A stretch of DNA of 64,000 bases from Marsupella aquatica (Eukaryota; Marchantiophyta): assembly GCA_973895155.1 (NCBI GenBank), contig OZ316894.1:13454001-13518000 (forward strand), read 5' to 3'. The notes below the pieces were generated by a model. That model was given only the letters and a program-made list of their open reading frames with translations. It did not search any database and had not been told where the DNA came from. A program made the translations under genes and the position numbers. The stretch's first letter is position 1, and each line of letters begins with the position of its first letter. Shown in pieces: positions 8,132 to 18,267 of the stretch.

Positions 8132-11100
8132 TCACGACACCGGTGGTGGATCCTCAATGGACGCCCCCAACACTTCCTCCTCAGTCACTGCCGTTGGCCC
8201 GCCTACTGACAGATTACCTGCCCTTGACCGAGTCAACTCTCCATCGGCCTGACTGGGTCCACCTTCGGCTTCAGCCTCGACACCGGCCTCGGCAATACCC
8301 ACGGCTTCGGCCTCAGCCACTCCCACGGCTTCGGCTTCAGCCACTCCCACGGCTTCGGCTTCAGCCACTCCCTCGGCTTCAGCCTCAGCCACTCCCTCGG
8401 CTTCGGCCTCAGCCACTCCCACGGCTTCGGCTTCAGCCACTCCCTCGGCTTCGGCCTCCCCTTCCCCTAGGGTAGTTGGATCCTTAGCCGTGACCCTGTC
8501 TGGGGTCGGTGCTGGGTCTACCTCCTTGATCACCACGGCCTGTGAAGTCGTATTACTCCTTGACCCTGAAGGTTTCCGCTTCTTCTTCGTTGGTGGCTCG
8601 GCAACTGGTCCCTTCCCCTTCCCACTTACCTCCGGCACTGGTGCAGTTGACGCGGCTTGTCCTTCGGCAATTACCACCCCTGGTAACTGGTTTGTCCCAA
8701 CGGGAGATGGACCTGCTGCAGCTAAGCATTTAAATACTGCGGCTTGTTTCTTCAGCCGCTCTGTTTGGTTGTCGGCCCGCCGCTGTAGGTTCTCCATCTT
8801 CCTCGTGATTTCCTCCAACTCCTCTTGGGTTTCATCCAGGTCCTTACGTGCCCCCTCCAGCTCGTTTTTGGCCTCCTCCTGCTCCCTGTGGGCTTCCTCC
8901 AATTCCTTCTTCAAGGTAGCCCTCTCCTCCTGGGTTGCTCTTAGCTCTTTGTCGAGCTCTGCAATGATGACAGACTCCATCTGGTTCATCTTGGCGTAAG
9001 TCTGTTCGAGCATCTCGTCCTTCTCCCTTAGGTCGGCCTTGAAGCTGGCCGTCAGGGACGCAAGCTCCTGCTGCAGCGCCATAATCCCTTGATAGGATTT
9101 CCCTAACTCGACCTCCTTCTGCTCAAGGGCTCCGCGGATTTTCTCGAGCTCCCCTTTCAACGCCCATTCCTTTCTTTGGGTCTCCGCCATGGCCCGGCTG
9201 TTGGCTGTTATGTGGGCCTCCTCTGTATTCTTCAGCTCTTGCTTCCACTTCTCCCTCTCTTTGATCGTGTCGGCCAACTCTTCCTGCGTCTGAGTCAGTT
9301 TATCCTTGATATTCTGATTATCAGCCTGCGCGGTGTCCAACTGCCCCTGCATGATGTTCAGCTCATGTCGTTTAATCCGTAGTTCATCTTGGGCTTTCTT
9401 GGCCGCCCTTAGATCTTCAATCTCGGCTTCCATCCTCCTAAGCCGCCGAATGACCTCGTCCTTCTTGCTTCTCTCTAAAGCCACCGCTTCTTCTAATTGG
9501 TGCTTCTCCAACTGCTCCCTATGGAAAAAGGGTCCTATCTCCAACTCCTCTCCAAAGATGTCGAGCGCAAGTTCCCCACACATCTCACCATACTCCATGG
9601 CTCTATTCTTAGCGTAGGTGGAGTAAGTAGAAGTGATCGGCATCGCCCATCGTGGCCTCTGCTCCCAAGCCGTCCTGCGGATCTCTTCAATCGTGGCTAG
9701 AGGTTTGCTTCCTTTTTTGGCTAGCCGCCTGATGTCCTCCGGCCAATCTCCTCCTGGTAAATCCTTTTCCTTAGCCAGGGCGGCCTCTTCCTCCTGCTTG
9801 ATTCGCTCCTGAAATTCCTGCACCGTCTGTTTTATGCCGTCGAAGCTCGGGGGAGCAACATCTGGTGGGGGAGACTCAGGGCTACTCTGCTGGTTGGGGT
9901 CCCCTCGCACTACCCTTGGAAGTGTGGGGACAAACCGGCCACAGGTCCTTACTCCTGGAACGTGATGGTCCGACCCATAGCCGGAATTATCATGGCTGCA
10001 GTCCTCCACTGCCTCCTCTACCTCTTGGACGTCCGGCTTCTCCCTCTCCTCTTCCTCGGTAGGAGCTTCAGGCAATTCTGCCTCAGATTCGGAGCTTGAG
10101 GTTCCCACGTACATTCGAACACCTGGCTTGGATTCCGGCCTGATTCTCTTCTTGTCTCCAGCAAAGGGGTTTTCTCTTGTGAGCCGGTGTAGGCCTACCT
10201 CTGTAGTAGTGTCCTGCATTGTTGCCGTTGCCGTTGTTGTTGCCGATGCCGATTTCTTTTCTTTCTCCAGTAGTTTCAGCAGACTCTGCATGCCTGGTTG
10301 CTGCATCGGCAAGTCTTCCTTCCTGGGCCTAAACACCTGCTCGATCGTAGGACTAACAGGTGGTTGAGGCTTCTCAGCCAACGGCCTCGGCGTTGGAGCT
10401 TCCTCGGGTGCCCTTACCTGCAGGGGAAGTACCGGGGCAAAAGTCTGTCCTCTGGCATACCGGCACAACAGCGGCATGTGATAGCCAAGCCGCGACACGC
10501 TCCCCATGCCGATTACCTGCTGCTCCTCCTTTAAGATCTTCTTCAATTGGTTGAGGAGGTACCCGTTGTAGTCCCGACTTGGGTCTGGCCTTTCTGCCAG
10601 ATAGACCTGTGCCTTGCCGATCTCTGCCCTCGGCAAGTTACAATGCATGGTCACCCGCAAGAAGTCGATCATCTCTCCTATGTGCGGGTTGGTGCAGGTG
10701 TTCCGGAAGAAGCCATTCTTCGTTGATGGCCCGGGGAACGACCGGAACTCCTTGTCAGGCAAGGTCTTCCTGGTATCAACTTTGGTCTTATTGCCTATCG
10801 GCAGGCCAAACACTTCGGCAATTACCTTGGGAGTAAGATAGAAATCCTTCCCATATATCCTCGTGCAATTGGTCTCGGGTTCCCATGACCCCACGAATTC
10901 TAATAGGTCTGACTCCGGTACCTCCGGCTTCAGCCATGGTAATCTTACAAAGGCCTCCAAGCCGGATCCGGCCATGAAGCCTTGGTACTTCTTGGTCTGC
11001 ATGGCCGTAAAGCATGCATCCTCCTCCCGTGCAAAATGTAGTTGCACCTCCACCGGTAGGGTTGCCGCCCAGCCCTTCCAGGTGTCATCCCTGGTTGGAA

Positions 11101-11851
11101 TGGCCTTGATGGGATCGACCTCCTCCTCTTCGGCTTCTCCCTGCCTCCTGCTCTGCTGCTCGGCTGGCTTCTTTGGTGCCGCCGACCTCGTTCTTTTTGC
11201 CGGGGTGGCTTCATCGTTGACGGCTCCCTTCCTCTTCATCTCTGCTGCCGTGGAGGTTTCTCCTAGCACCGTTGCCCGGGTCCACCTTTCCGTGCTACCC
11301 TTTAATTCCCAGTGTATGTCGTTGCAGTTCTTGATGGCCTCTCGGATGCCAACGACGCTGTCTTTGCAAAACAGAAGATCGTCGAGTTGATTGGAAGTAG
11401 GCGTCCACAGGAACTCGTCCTTGATGAGTTCGCCTCCTAAGAAAGCCATCTTCTGCAGCTCCCACAATCGAGCGAACTCCTGCCGTTCTCGAGCTGCCCT
11501 TTCTGACTCCTCGTCCTCGTAAGTCTTGATGTACTCAGTTGCCCGTTCGAACAGGCATCCCCAGAAATGTGCCGCTTGATTGACGTTGCTCATACCCTCC
11601 TTAGGTCGATCGTCGGTATCTACTCTCTCCCCGAGTGCTTGCCTAAGCAGCTGACAGTAGTTGGCCTCCCATAGTCGTCTGCCTAGTTCGTGCTCGCAAA
11701 TGAGCCACCATCTCCTGCAAGCGCTCCTTACCCCTCTCCTCTGCCGGTCCTTCTTCCCGTTGATCCTTCCTAGCCGCCGACGCTTAACGCGCCCTAACCC
11801 TAATCGGGTTTTCACCCTCAGCCTTACCTCCGGCCTCTGCCCGGGTTCCAT
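8132..11851 (-). CDS. LTR-encoded accessory protein (1239 aa), LPW/FGLP domain plus coiled coil
   Basis: An intact ORF lying wholly inside the 5' LTR. The ATG at 11851 is chosen because ATGGAACC is kept in all six alpha LTR copies in the window; the frame is open a little further upstream but with no other ATG. Seen from N to C terminus: an Arg-rich start, a helical part (NQAAHFWGCL), a Lys/Arg stretch with KRTR...PKK near 203-224, a central domain about 290-460 with LPWLKPEV, LLEFVGSWEP and VFGLPIG, an acidic Pro-rich linker, a long coiled coil about 778-1043 (Glu/Lys/Leu-rich heptads), PTKKKRKP near 1088, and an Ala-Glu octad repeat 1134-1201. The central part resembles, by memory of motif only, plant-transposon/plant-mobile-type domains found in other retroelement ORFs. 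It is not gag, pol or a membrane env (no signal or transmembrane stretch). The function is unknown. Confidence 0.8.
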   Translation of the reverse strand: MEPGQRPEVRLRVKTRLGLGRVKRRRLGRINGKKDRQRRGVRSACRRWWLICEHELGRRLWEANYCQLLRQALGERVDTDDRPKEGMSNVNQAAHFWGCLFERATEYIKTYEDEESERAARERQEFARLWELQKMAFLGGELIKDEFLWTPTSNQLDDLLFCKDSVVGIREAIKNCNDIHWELKGSTERWTRATVLGETSTAAEMKRKGAVNDEATPAKRTRSAAPKKPAEQQSRRQGEAEEEEVDPIKAIPTRDDTWKGWAATLPVEVQLHFAREEDACFTAMQTKKYQGFMAGSGLEAFVRLPWLKPEVPESDLLEFVGSWEPETNCTRIYGKDFYLTPKVIAEVFGLPIGNKTKVDTRKTLPDKEFRSFPGPSTKNGFFRNTCTNPHIGEMIDFLRVTMHCNLPRAEIGKAQVYLAERPDPSRDYNGYLLNQLKKILKEEQQVIGMGSVSRLGYHMPLLCRYARGQTFAPVLPLQVRAPEEAPTPRPLAEKPQPPVSPTIEQVFRPRKEDLPMQQPGMQSLLKLLEKEKKSASATTTATATMQDTTTEVGLHRLTRENPFAGDKKRIRPESKPGVRMYVGTSSSESEAELPEAPTEEEEREKPDVQEVEEAVEDCSHDNSGYGSDHHVPGVRTCGRFVPTLPRVVRGDPNQQSSPESPPPDVAPPSFDGIKQTVQEFQERIKQEEEAALAKEKDLPGGDWPEDIRRLAKKGSKPLATIEEIRRTAWEQRPRWAMPITSTYSTYAKNRAMEYGEMCGELALDIFGEELEIGPFFHREQLEKHQLEEAVALERSKKDEVIRRLRRMEAEIEDLRAAKKAQDELRIKRHELNIMQGQLDTAQADNQNIKDKLTQTQEELADTIKEREKWKQELKNTEEAHITANSRAMAETQRKEWALKGELEKIRGALEQKEVELGKSYQGIMALQQELASLTASFKADLREKDEMLEQTYAKMNQMESVIIAELDKELRATQEERATLKKELEEAHREQEEAKNELEGARKDLDETQEELEEITRKMENLQRRADNQTERLKKQAAVFKCLAAAGPSPVGTNQLPGVVIAEGQAASTAPVPEVSGKGKGPVAEPPTKKKRKPSGSRSNTTSQAVVIKEVDPAPTPDRVTAKDPTTLGEGEAEAEGVAEAEAVGVAEAEAEGVAEAEAEGVAEAEAVGVAEAEAVGVAEAEAVGIAEAGVEAEAEGGPSQADGELTRSRAGNLSVGGPTAVTEEEVLGASIEDPPPVS
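8250..8457 (-). repeat. Coding 24-bp minisatellite (Ala-Glu octads) in the LTR ORF
   Basis: Units of roughly 24 nt, such as GGCTTCAGCCACTCCC on the plus strand, repeat about eight times and encode AEAEGVAE/AEAVGVAE-type octads. The repeat keeps the reading frame. Element B, alpha-1 and alpha-2 have much shorter, irregular Ala-Glu tracts at the same place, so the expansion is specific to this copy or subfamily. Confidence 0.8.
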
Positions 11852-11966
11852 GGTTGCCCCTAATTGTTTATATTTTCCTTGTTTTGTCACTATACTAAGG
11901 TGTTCCTAGGGTGCCTTCCTGCTTTACCCACTTAACCGGCCGAGTGATTCCTGTCTAGGCATCACA

Positions 11967-13052
11967 ACTTGATAGCTCTTTATCACTAGGAACTACGGGA
12001 GGGACGCTCCATAAGAAGGAACTACCTCTATTTCCATTAAGCCTTTGCTTCTCCTTGAGACTATGCAGATGTATTTGGTTTCCGTCACCAGAAATGGGTA
12101 TTCTTTGGTTTCCACCGCTGGAAATGTCCCCCTACCCGGCAAGACAACTAATCTAGGTCTCCTCCATCCAAAGAGAAGACTTCTGGACTCACAAATATCA
12201 TATGAGCAACATGCTAATCACAAGGGCCTCAAGATTTCAGATGAGTGCACATCAACAATTTCTTTCCCAGAAACGCGCTGAAATTTCATAAGAACTTCAA
12301 AGGAAGTACATGGGTAGGTTGTCACTACCTACTTGCTATACTTTAGCTTCTTCAACTTCTACTACTTAACACTATGGTCCTTTCAAGCCTCAAGGCATAC
12401 ACTTGAGTTCTAGTACCCCTAGAACATCTACCTTAGTTCCCCTAAGGTCTCTTAGTGCTACTCCTTGATTCTCCATACGTGGACCCACACAAAGTAACTC
12501 ACACCAACTTAAGTACTCCTTGCTTGGCTCCAACTCATCACAAAGTCCAAAACCACCCCAAAGGCCAGCAAGTGACTCACCACTAAAAAAAGACCAGCCC
12601 ACCTTTCAAGGGGGTCAAAGATCCTTACTTATCCTCCTAACTATCTCACTAACTCACTTGTTTGTCTTACCTAACTAATGAGCTAGTTGGTGGCCTTTTG
12701 AAAGCCTAAATCAACTCCTTGATTTCAGCCCTTCATTCAGGTCCACCTCACCTTCTGACTTGGCTGTCCTATCCCTCCAAATCAGGGACTAAGTCAGCCT
12801 CCAAAGTACAATCATCCCTATCTACCAAATAGCTCTAAAAATAGTAGAGGGATCAACTTCCAATGGCCCTCCAAGTTCCTCCAAGTTCCTCCAAAGTCTC
12901 CATATAACTCAGGTCCTTAGGTACCCTCCATGTTGGCTTTAAGGACTCCACTCCTTAACCTCCTTATTCCTGGACTCCAGAACCAGCCTAGGTCCCCTTG
13001 ACATGAAAGAGCCCTTCTCCAGGCCTCACTCATCCGATTAGGGCCTTGCGAA
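11967..13052 (-). repeat. Non-coding stretch between elements A and B, probable relic LTR of another family
   Basis: No supported gene is present. The region is CT-rich and contains two tandem, diverged copies of the shared LTR box (12068-12126), suggesting an old LTR in minus-sense orientation cut by the insertions of A and B. Neither end of such an LTR could be placed. The target duplication of A would be ACTTG (11967-11971) but its partner lies outside the window. Confidence 0.35.
12068..12126 (-). promoter_or_regulatory. Two tandem diverged copies of the shared LTR box
   Basis: On the minus strand CATTTCCAGCGGTGGAAAC then CAAAGAATACCC (12126-12096) is followed by CATTTCTGGTGACGGAAAC then CAAATACATC (12096-12068). 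Both follow the pattern of the box in the alpha, beta and gamma LTRs, with an inverted TTCC...GGAA and an A-rich tail. Confidence 0.45.
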
Positions 13053-13169
13053 TGTGATGCTTAGCCAGGAATCACTAGGCCAGTTTAAATGATAAAATAA
13101 GGAGTAAACCCTGGAAACACATTAGTGTAGTAGCAAAAATATGGAAAACATAAACAATTAAGGGTGGCT

Positions 13170-16100
13170 ATGGAACCCGAGCCGAGGCCGGAAGTAAAAA
13201 CGTTGGGGGAGGGAACACGATTAGGGTTAGGGCGCGCTAAGTGCCGGCGGCTATAGGTAACTAACGGGAAGGAAGTCCAGTCAGGAAGGGGTAAGGATCG
13301 ATCGCAAGGAATGGCGGCTCATTTGCAAGCACAAACTAAGCAGAGGACTATGGGAGGCCAACTACTGTCCGCTGCTCAGGCAAGCACTCGGGGTGGAAGC
13401 AGATACCGACAATCAACTCAAGAAGGGTATGAGCAACGTCAATCAAGCTGCTCATTTTTGGGGATGCCTGTTAGAACGGGCAACTGAGTACATTGGGACC
13501 TACGAGGACAAAGAATCAGAGAGAGCCGCTCGAGAATGGCAGGAGCTCGCTCGACTGTGGGAGCTGCAGAAGTCTGCCTTCTTAGGAGGAGAACTCATTA
13601 CGGCTGAATTCTTGTGGACGCCTACTGCCGACGAACTCGACGATCTTCTGTTTTGTGAGAACAGAATAGTCGGCATCCGGGAGGCCATCAACCGCTGCAA
13701 CGACATACACTGGGAGTTGAAGGGTAGCACGAAGGGGTGGACGAAGGCAACCGTGCTAGGAGAAACATCCACGGCATCCGCTATGAAGAGGAAAGGGAAC
13801 ATCAATGAAGAGACCACCCCTGCAAAGAGAACGAGGTCGGTGGCACCAAGGAAGCCAGCCGAGCAAGGGAGCAAGAGGCAGGAAGAAGCCAAAGAAGAGG
13901 AGGTCGACCCCATCAATGTTGTTCCAACAAGGGATGACACCTGGAAAGGTTGGGCGACGACCCTCCCCAAGGAAGTGCAATTACACTTTGCACGCGAAGA
14001 GGATGCATGCTTTACGGCTATGCAGACTCGGAAGTACCAGGGCTTGATGGCCGGATCCGGCTTGGAAGCCTTCGTAAAGTTACCATGGCTGAAGCCGGAG
14101 GTGCCGGATTCAGACTTATTAGAATTTGTGGGATCGTGGGAGCCCGAGACCAATTCCACAAGGGTGTATGGGAAAGAATTCTATCTCACTCCCTGAGTGA
14201 TTGCCAAAGTGTTTGGCTTCCCGATGGGCAATAAGACCAAAGTAGATACTCGGAAGACCTTGCCAAACAAGGAGTTCCGATCGTTCCCAGGGCCATCAAC
14301 AAAGAATGGCTTCTTTCGAAACACCTGCACCAACCCGCACATAGGAGAGATAATTGATTTCTTGCGGGTAACCATGCACTACAACTTGCCGAGGCCAGAG
14401 ATCGGCAAGGCACAAGTTTACCTGGCGGAGAGGCCAGACCCCAGCCGGGACTACAACGGATACCTCCTCACCCAATTGAAGAAATCTTGAAGGAGGAACA
14501 ACAGGTGATCGGCAAGGGAAGTGCGTCCCGACTTGGCTATCATATGCCATTTTTGTGCCGGTATGCCTGAAGTCAGATATTCACCCCGGTACTTCCCCTA
14601 CAAGCAAGAGCACCAGAGGAGGTTCCGGAACAGAGGCCGGCAATAGAGAAACCGACCCAGCTCGACAGTCCTACAATCGAGCAGGTGTTTAGGCCGAGGA
14701 AGGAGGACTTGCCGATGCAACAACCAGGCATGCAGAATCTGCTGAAATTGCTGGAGAAGGAAAGGAGAACGACAACGGCAACGGGACCGGTACAAAATAC
14801 TGCTCCCAAAGTCGGCCTAAGCCAACTTACCAGGGAAAACCCCTTTACCGGGGTCAAGGAGAGAAGGAGGCCGGAACACAAGCCGGGAGTCCGAATGTAT
14901 GTAGGAGCCTCAAGTCCCGAAGCCGAGGAAAAGCAGCTCGAAGCTCCTGGTCGCGACAGGGAGAAGAAGAGATCAACGTGGAAGCCGGAGGAACCGGGAC
15001 CCGTGATCTGTGATCTGTGAGGCCGTGTTCACGGCAAAACCAGGAGAGCAGCGGGGGGAGTCGGTAGTCCAAGCCATAGAGGAGGCGGTAGAAGACTACG
15101 AACATGATGACTCCGGCTACGGGTCGGACCATCATCTTCCAAGAGTAAGGACCTGTGGCAGGTTCATCCCCACTCTTCCAAGAGTAGTTCGAGGGGACCC
15201 CACCCAGCAGAGCAGCCCCGAGTCTCCCCCACCAGATGTCGCTCCCCCAGCTTTGACGGCATAAAACAGATGGCACAAGAGTTTCAGGAGTGACTCAGGG
15301 AGGAAGAGAAGGCAGCCCTGGCTAGGGAGAAAGATTTACCAAGGGGAGAATGGCCAGAGCACATCAGGCAGCTTGCAAAAAAACGAAGCAGCCCTCCAAC
15401 CATGATAGAAGAAATCTGCAAGGCGGCTTGGGAACAAAGGCCGCAATGGTTGATGCCGATGACTTCTAGTCACTCCACCTATGCTAAAGAAAGAGCCATG
15501 GAGTATGGGGAGATGTGTGGAGAACTTGCGCTCAGCATCTTTGGGGAGGAGTTGGAGCAGGGACCCTTTTTCCAGAGGGAGATGTTGGAGAAGCGCCGAT
15601 TAGAAGAAGCGGTGGCTTTGGAGAGAAGCAAGAAGGACGAGGTCATCCGTTGGCTTAGGGCAAGGGAAGCCGAGGTAGAAGACCTAAAGGCGGCCAAGAA
15701 AGCCCAAGATGAGCTACGGATTAAGCGGCATGAGCTAAACATCATGCAGAGGCAATTGGATACCGCGTAGTCTGATAATCAGATTATCAAGGATAAACTA
15801 ACTCGGACCCAAGGAGAGTTAGCCGATGCGATCAAGGAGAAGGAGATGTGGAAGCAAGGGCTGAGAGACGCAGAGGAGGCCCACATAGCAGCCAACAACC
15901 GGGCCATGGCGGAGACCCAAAGAAGGGAGAGGGCGTTGAAGGGGGAGCTCGAGGATATTTGCGGAGCCCTTGAGCAGAAGGAGGCCGAGTTAGGAAAATC
16001 CTATTAGGCGATCATTGTGCTACGACAGGAGCTTGCATCCCTGACGGCCAGCTTCAAGGCCGACCTCCGTGAGAAAGATGACCAGCTTGACCAGACTTAT

Positions 16101-16888
16101 GCCAAGATGAATAAAATGGAGTCTGAGGTTGTAACGGAGCTCGACAAGGAGCTAAGAGCAACCCAGGAAGAGAGGGCTACCTAAAAAAGAAGCTAGAGGA
16201 AGCCCAGACAGTTGGAGGAAGCCCAAAAGGAGCGGGAGGAGGCGCGCAAGGACTTGGACAAATTGCAGGAGGAGTTGGAGGAAAGCACGCGGAAGATGGA
16301 GAACTTATAGCGGCGAGCCGACAACCAAACGGAGCGGCTGAAGAAACAGGCCACAATATTTAAGTGCTTGGCTTCCTCAAGTCCAACTCCAATAGGGGCA
16401 ACCAAGTTGCCAGGAGTAGTACTGGCCGAAGGAAAGCCGAGACACTCGCACCGGTGCCGGAGGTAAGTGGCAAGGGGAAGGGACCAGCTGCCGAAACAAG
16501 GAAGAAGAAAAAGCGAAAACCCTTTGGGTCGGGGAGTAACACGGCTTCTCAAGCCATCGTGACCAAGGAGGTAAACCCGACACCAACCTCAGGCAGGGTC
16601 ACGGCAGAGGATCCAACTGTCCTATAAGGCGGGGATGGCAAGGGCGAAGCTAGAATGCTTAGTGATGAGGCCGGTGTACCAAATCCACCACTAGAACAGG
16701 CCGGGGAAGCTGTAACCATATCGGAGGCCATGGCCGATGCTGAGGCCAAAGCTGAGGGTGGACCCAGTCAGGCCGATGGAGAGTTGACTCGGTCCGGAGC
16801 AGGTAATCTGTCAGAGGACGGACCTACGGTAGTGGTTGCGGAGGAAGTATTGGGGGCGTCCATTGAGGATCAGCCACCGCTACCATGA
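13170..16888 (+). pseudogene. Decayed LTR ORF in the 5' LTR of element B
   Basis: Homologous along its length to the ORF at 8132-11851, from the ATG in ATGGAACCC at 13170 to the stop at 16886-16888. Long recognisable stretches remain: 13393-14193 (helical part, Lys/Arg stretch, LPWLKPEVPDSDLL), 14197-14490, 14685-15264, 15402-15770 (start of the coiled coil) and 16364-16888 (KKKKRKPF and the acidic tail). They are broken by in-frame stops (for example TGA at 14194, TAG at 15768) and frameshifts. The Ala-Glu octad expansion of element A is absent. Confidence 0.85.
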
Positions 16889-17524
16889 TGGTGGTGGAGG
16901 GCCGCTCCTTTTAAGGAGGGCGGATGTGGAGGGAGGAGGCGTGAGTGGGCAGGGAGGGCTCAGATCTCCAAGTTTAGAATTAGGATCAGGACCGGGAGGC
17001 GGCCCTGACACTTAGCTTAGTGGGATTGCGGATCCACTGGTAAGAGCAACACTTGTGCTCCTGCCTCGCTGTACATAGGTAGATTACGGTCAGGTTAGAT
17101 TAGGCTTACACTGCAAGGAATTGGGCGGATCCACTGCTAGGAGAAGTACCTGGGCAGCGGGGGGGTTCAGGGCCTTCTTCCTTAGCAAGTTTTTAGTGCA
17201 CCAGTAGGGTTGGGATCAAGTAGTTAAAGAAGCTCTCGATTAGTTATGCTGTGACCCCTGTGTATATTCATGTTTCCTCATACCTAAGAGATGAATAGAG
17301 TTGGCCTCACGGCTTAGTTCGCAGATCTTGTGTATGAGAAGTACTATTTGTATGGCAAGTGCATGGTATAACTCAGTCAGAAGGAGTCATTTTGCTATTT
17401 GTGTGTCGCATTAACTTGTTTGAAGATTTCCCACATCAACCAAGAAGGGAGTAAGCAAGGTAGTAAGAGTTGGATGTGTCGAGCTGAGAGAGGTCTTAGC
17501 GGCTTACCCAAGCCAGTTGGGGAT

Positions 17525-17553
17525 CATTCCGGCAGCGGAATCCAAACATACCT
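17525..17553 (+). promoter_or_regulatory. Shared LTR box in the 5' LTR of element B
   Basis: CATTCCGGCAGCGGAATCC then AAACATACCT, 227 nt before the LTR end at 17780. It has the same orientation relative to the LTR as the box in element A. Confidence 0.6.
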
Positions 17554-17780
17554 AAAGGGAGACCAGGAGAGGAGGACAATGGAAGGCATCAAAGAAGCCG
17601 GCTACACATCTCATGACCCGATGAAGAATCTGTCCAGTATATGCGTGTAAAATGTTAGTCAAAGTTAGCAGTGTCCCATGCCGCTAAGCCGCAAAACCGG
17701 CCTCGCCAAGAGCGAAACCTGCGGGAATCGGCTTGTGCAGGGGGGTTTCTTGGGTTCAGGGAGCCATGGGACGCACCACA

Positions 17781-18014
17781 TTTTTGGCGCTAGATGGAGG
17801 GGGCATTTCTTAAGCCGTGAGATATGAAGTTAGGAAGCAGCATAGGTAATGACTGAACCTACGCCAAGGGAGGAAAGAGCGATTCAACGAGAGAGAGCTT
17901 GTCTGCAGTAGCTCGCCGGGTGGCATGATACACAGCGACTGAGAGGGGCAGAAAGAGCTAGTAGCTCCAAAATTGAGAGTGGCATCGAAGAAGAAATACC
18001 AGAAGAGGAGTCGG
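17781..18014 (+). other. Leader of element B with primer-binding site (17785-17797), interrupted by alpha-1
   Basis: After a TTTT spacer comes TGGCGCTAGATGG, the same primer-binding site as in element A. The leader matches the minus strand of 7217-6980 until it is cut at 18014 by the alpha-1 solo LTR and resumes at 22779 (TAAGGAGAAGTGAGTC) shortly before the gag ATG at 22810. Confidence 0.85.
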
Positions 18015-18238
18015 TGTGGTGCGTCCCATGACTCCCTAAACCCCAGAAACCCCCCTTCACAAGCCGATTCCCACAGGTTTCGCGCTTGGCGAGGCCATTT
18101 TCGCGGCTTAGTGGCATGGGACCTCCTTCTACTATTACTATTAACATTTTACACACATATACTGGACAGATCCTTCATCGGGTCATGAGATACGTAGCCG
18201 GCCTAATCTAGGCCTTCCCTTGTCTTCCCCTCCTTGTT

Positions 18239-18267
18239 AGGTATATTTGGATTCTGCCGCCGGAATG
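18239..18267 (-). promoter_or_regulatory. Shared LTR box in alpha-1
   Basis: On the minus strand CATTCCGGCGGCAGAATCC then AAATATACCT, 225 nt before the LTR 3' end at 18015. Confidence 0.6.

Larger units (their letters stand above)
1..11966 (-). mobile_element. Element A: near-intact Ty3/gypsy retrotransposon with coding 4.7-kb LTRs (family alpha), 3' LTR truncated by window edge
   Basis: Read on the minus strand the order is 5' LTR (11966-7218), primer-binding site, gag-protease (6956-4155), reverse transcriptase-RNase H-integrase (4248-982), polypurine tract (1006-994) and 3' LTR (993 onward, leaving the window). Positions 1-993 align with 10974-11966 without a gap and with only five substitutions that I counted, so the insertion is young. 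The gene order PR-RT-RH-INT is that of Ty3/gypsy (Metaviridae). The RT signature IDDFAVFG and the absence of a chromodomain resemble the plant OTA/Athila-like branch; that lineage call is inference. If the 3' LTR is as long as the 5' LTR the whole element would be about 15.7 kb. Confidence 0.93.
7218..11966 (-). repeat. 5' LTR of element A, 4749 bp, coding
   Basis: On the minus strand it begins TGTGATGCC at 11966 and ends GCACCACA at 7218, followed by the primer-binding site. The right boundary is fixed by comparison with the 3' LTR (match ends at 993/11966) and the left by the identical LTR end and primer site in element B. It is very long for an LTR and most of it is occupied by one open reading frame (11851-8132). 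The last 0.9 kb (8131-7218) is non-coding and should hold the R/U5 part. Confidence 0.93.
13053..17780 (+). repeat. 5' LTR of element B, 4728 bp
   Basis: Starts TGTGATGCTTAGCCAGG and ends GACGCACCACA, followed by TTTT and the same primer-binding site as in element A. It resembles the 3' LTR remnant at 40171-41130 more closely than the alpha-2 LTR at 32727, which is why 40171-41130 is taken as the partner 3' LTR. Confidence 0.92.

Noticed and set aside
8490-8999. Ser-rich plus-strand ORF of 169 codons, and similar ones at 10863-11390, 13500-14159 (minus) and 21672-22331
   Set aside because: They are antisense reflections of the LTR ORF; the same antisense frame recurs in every alpha LTR because the sense strand is coding, and the products are low-complexity Ser/Phe peptides.
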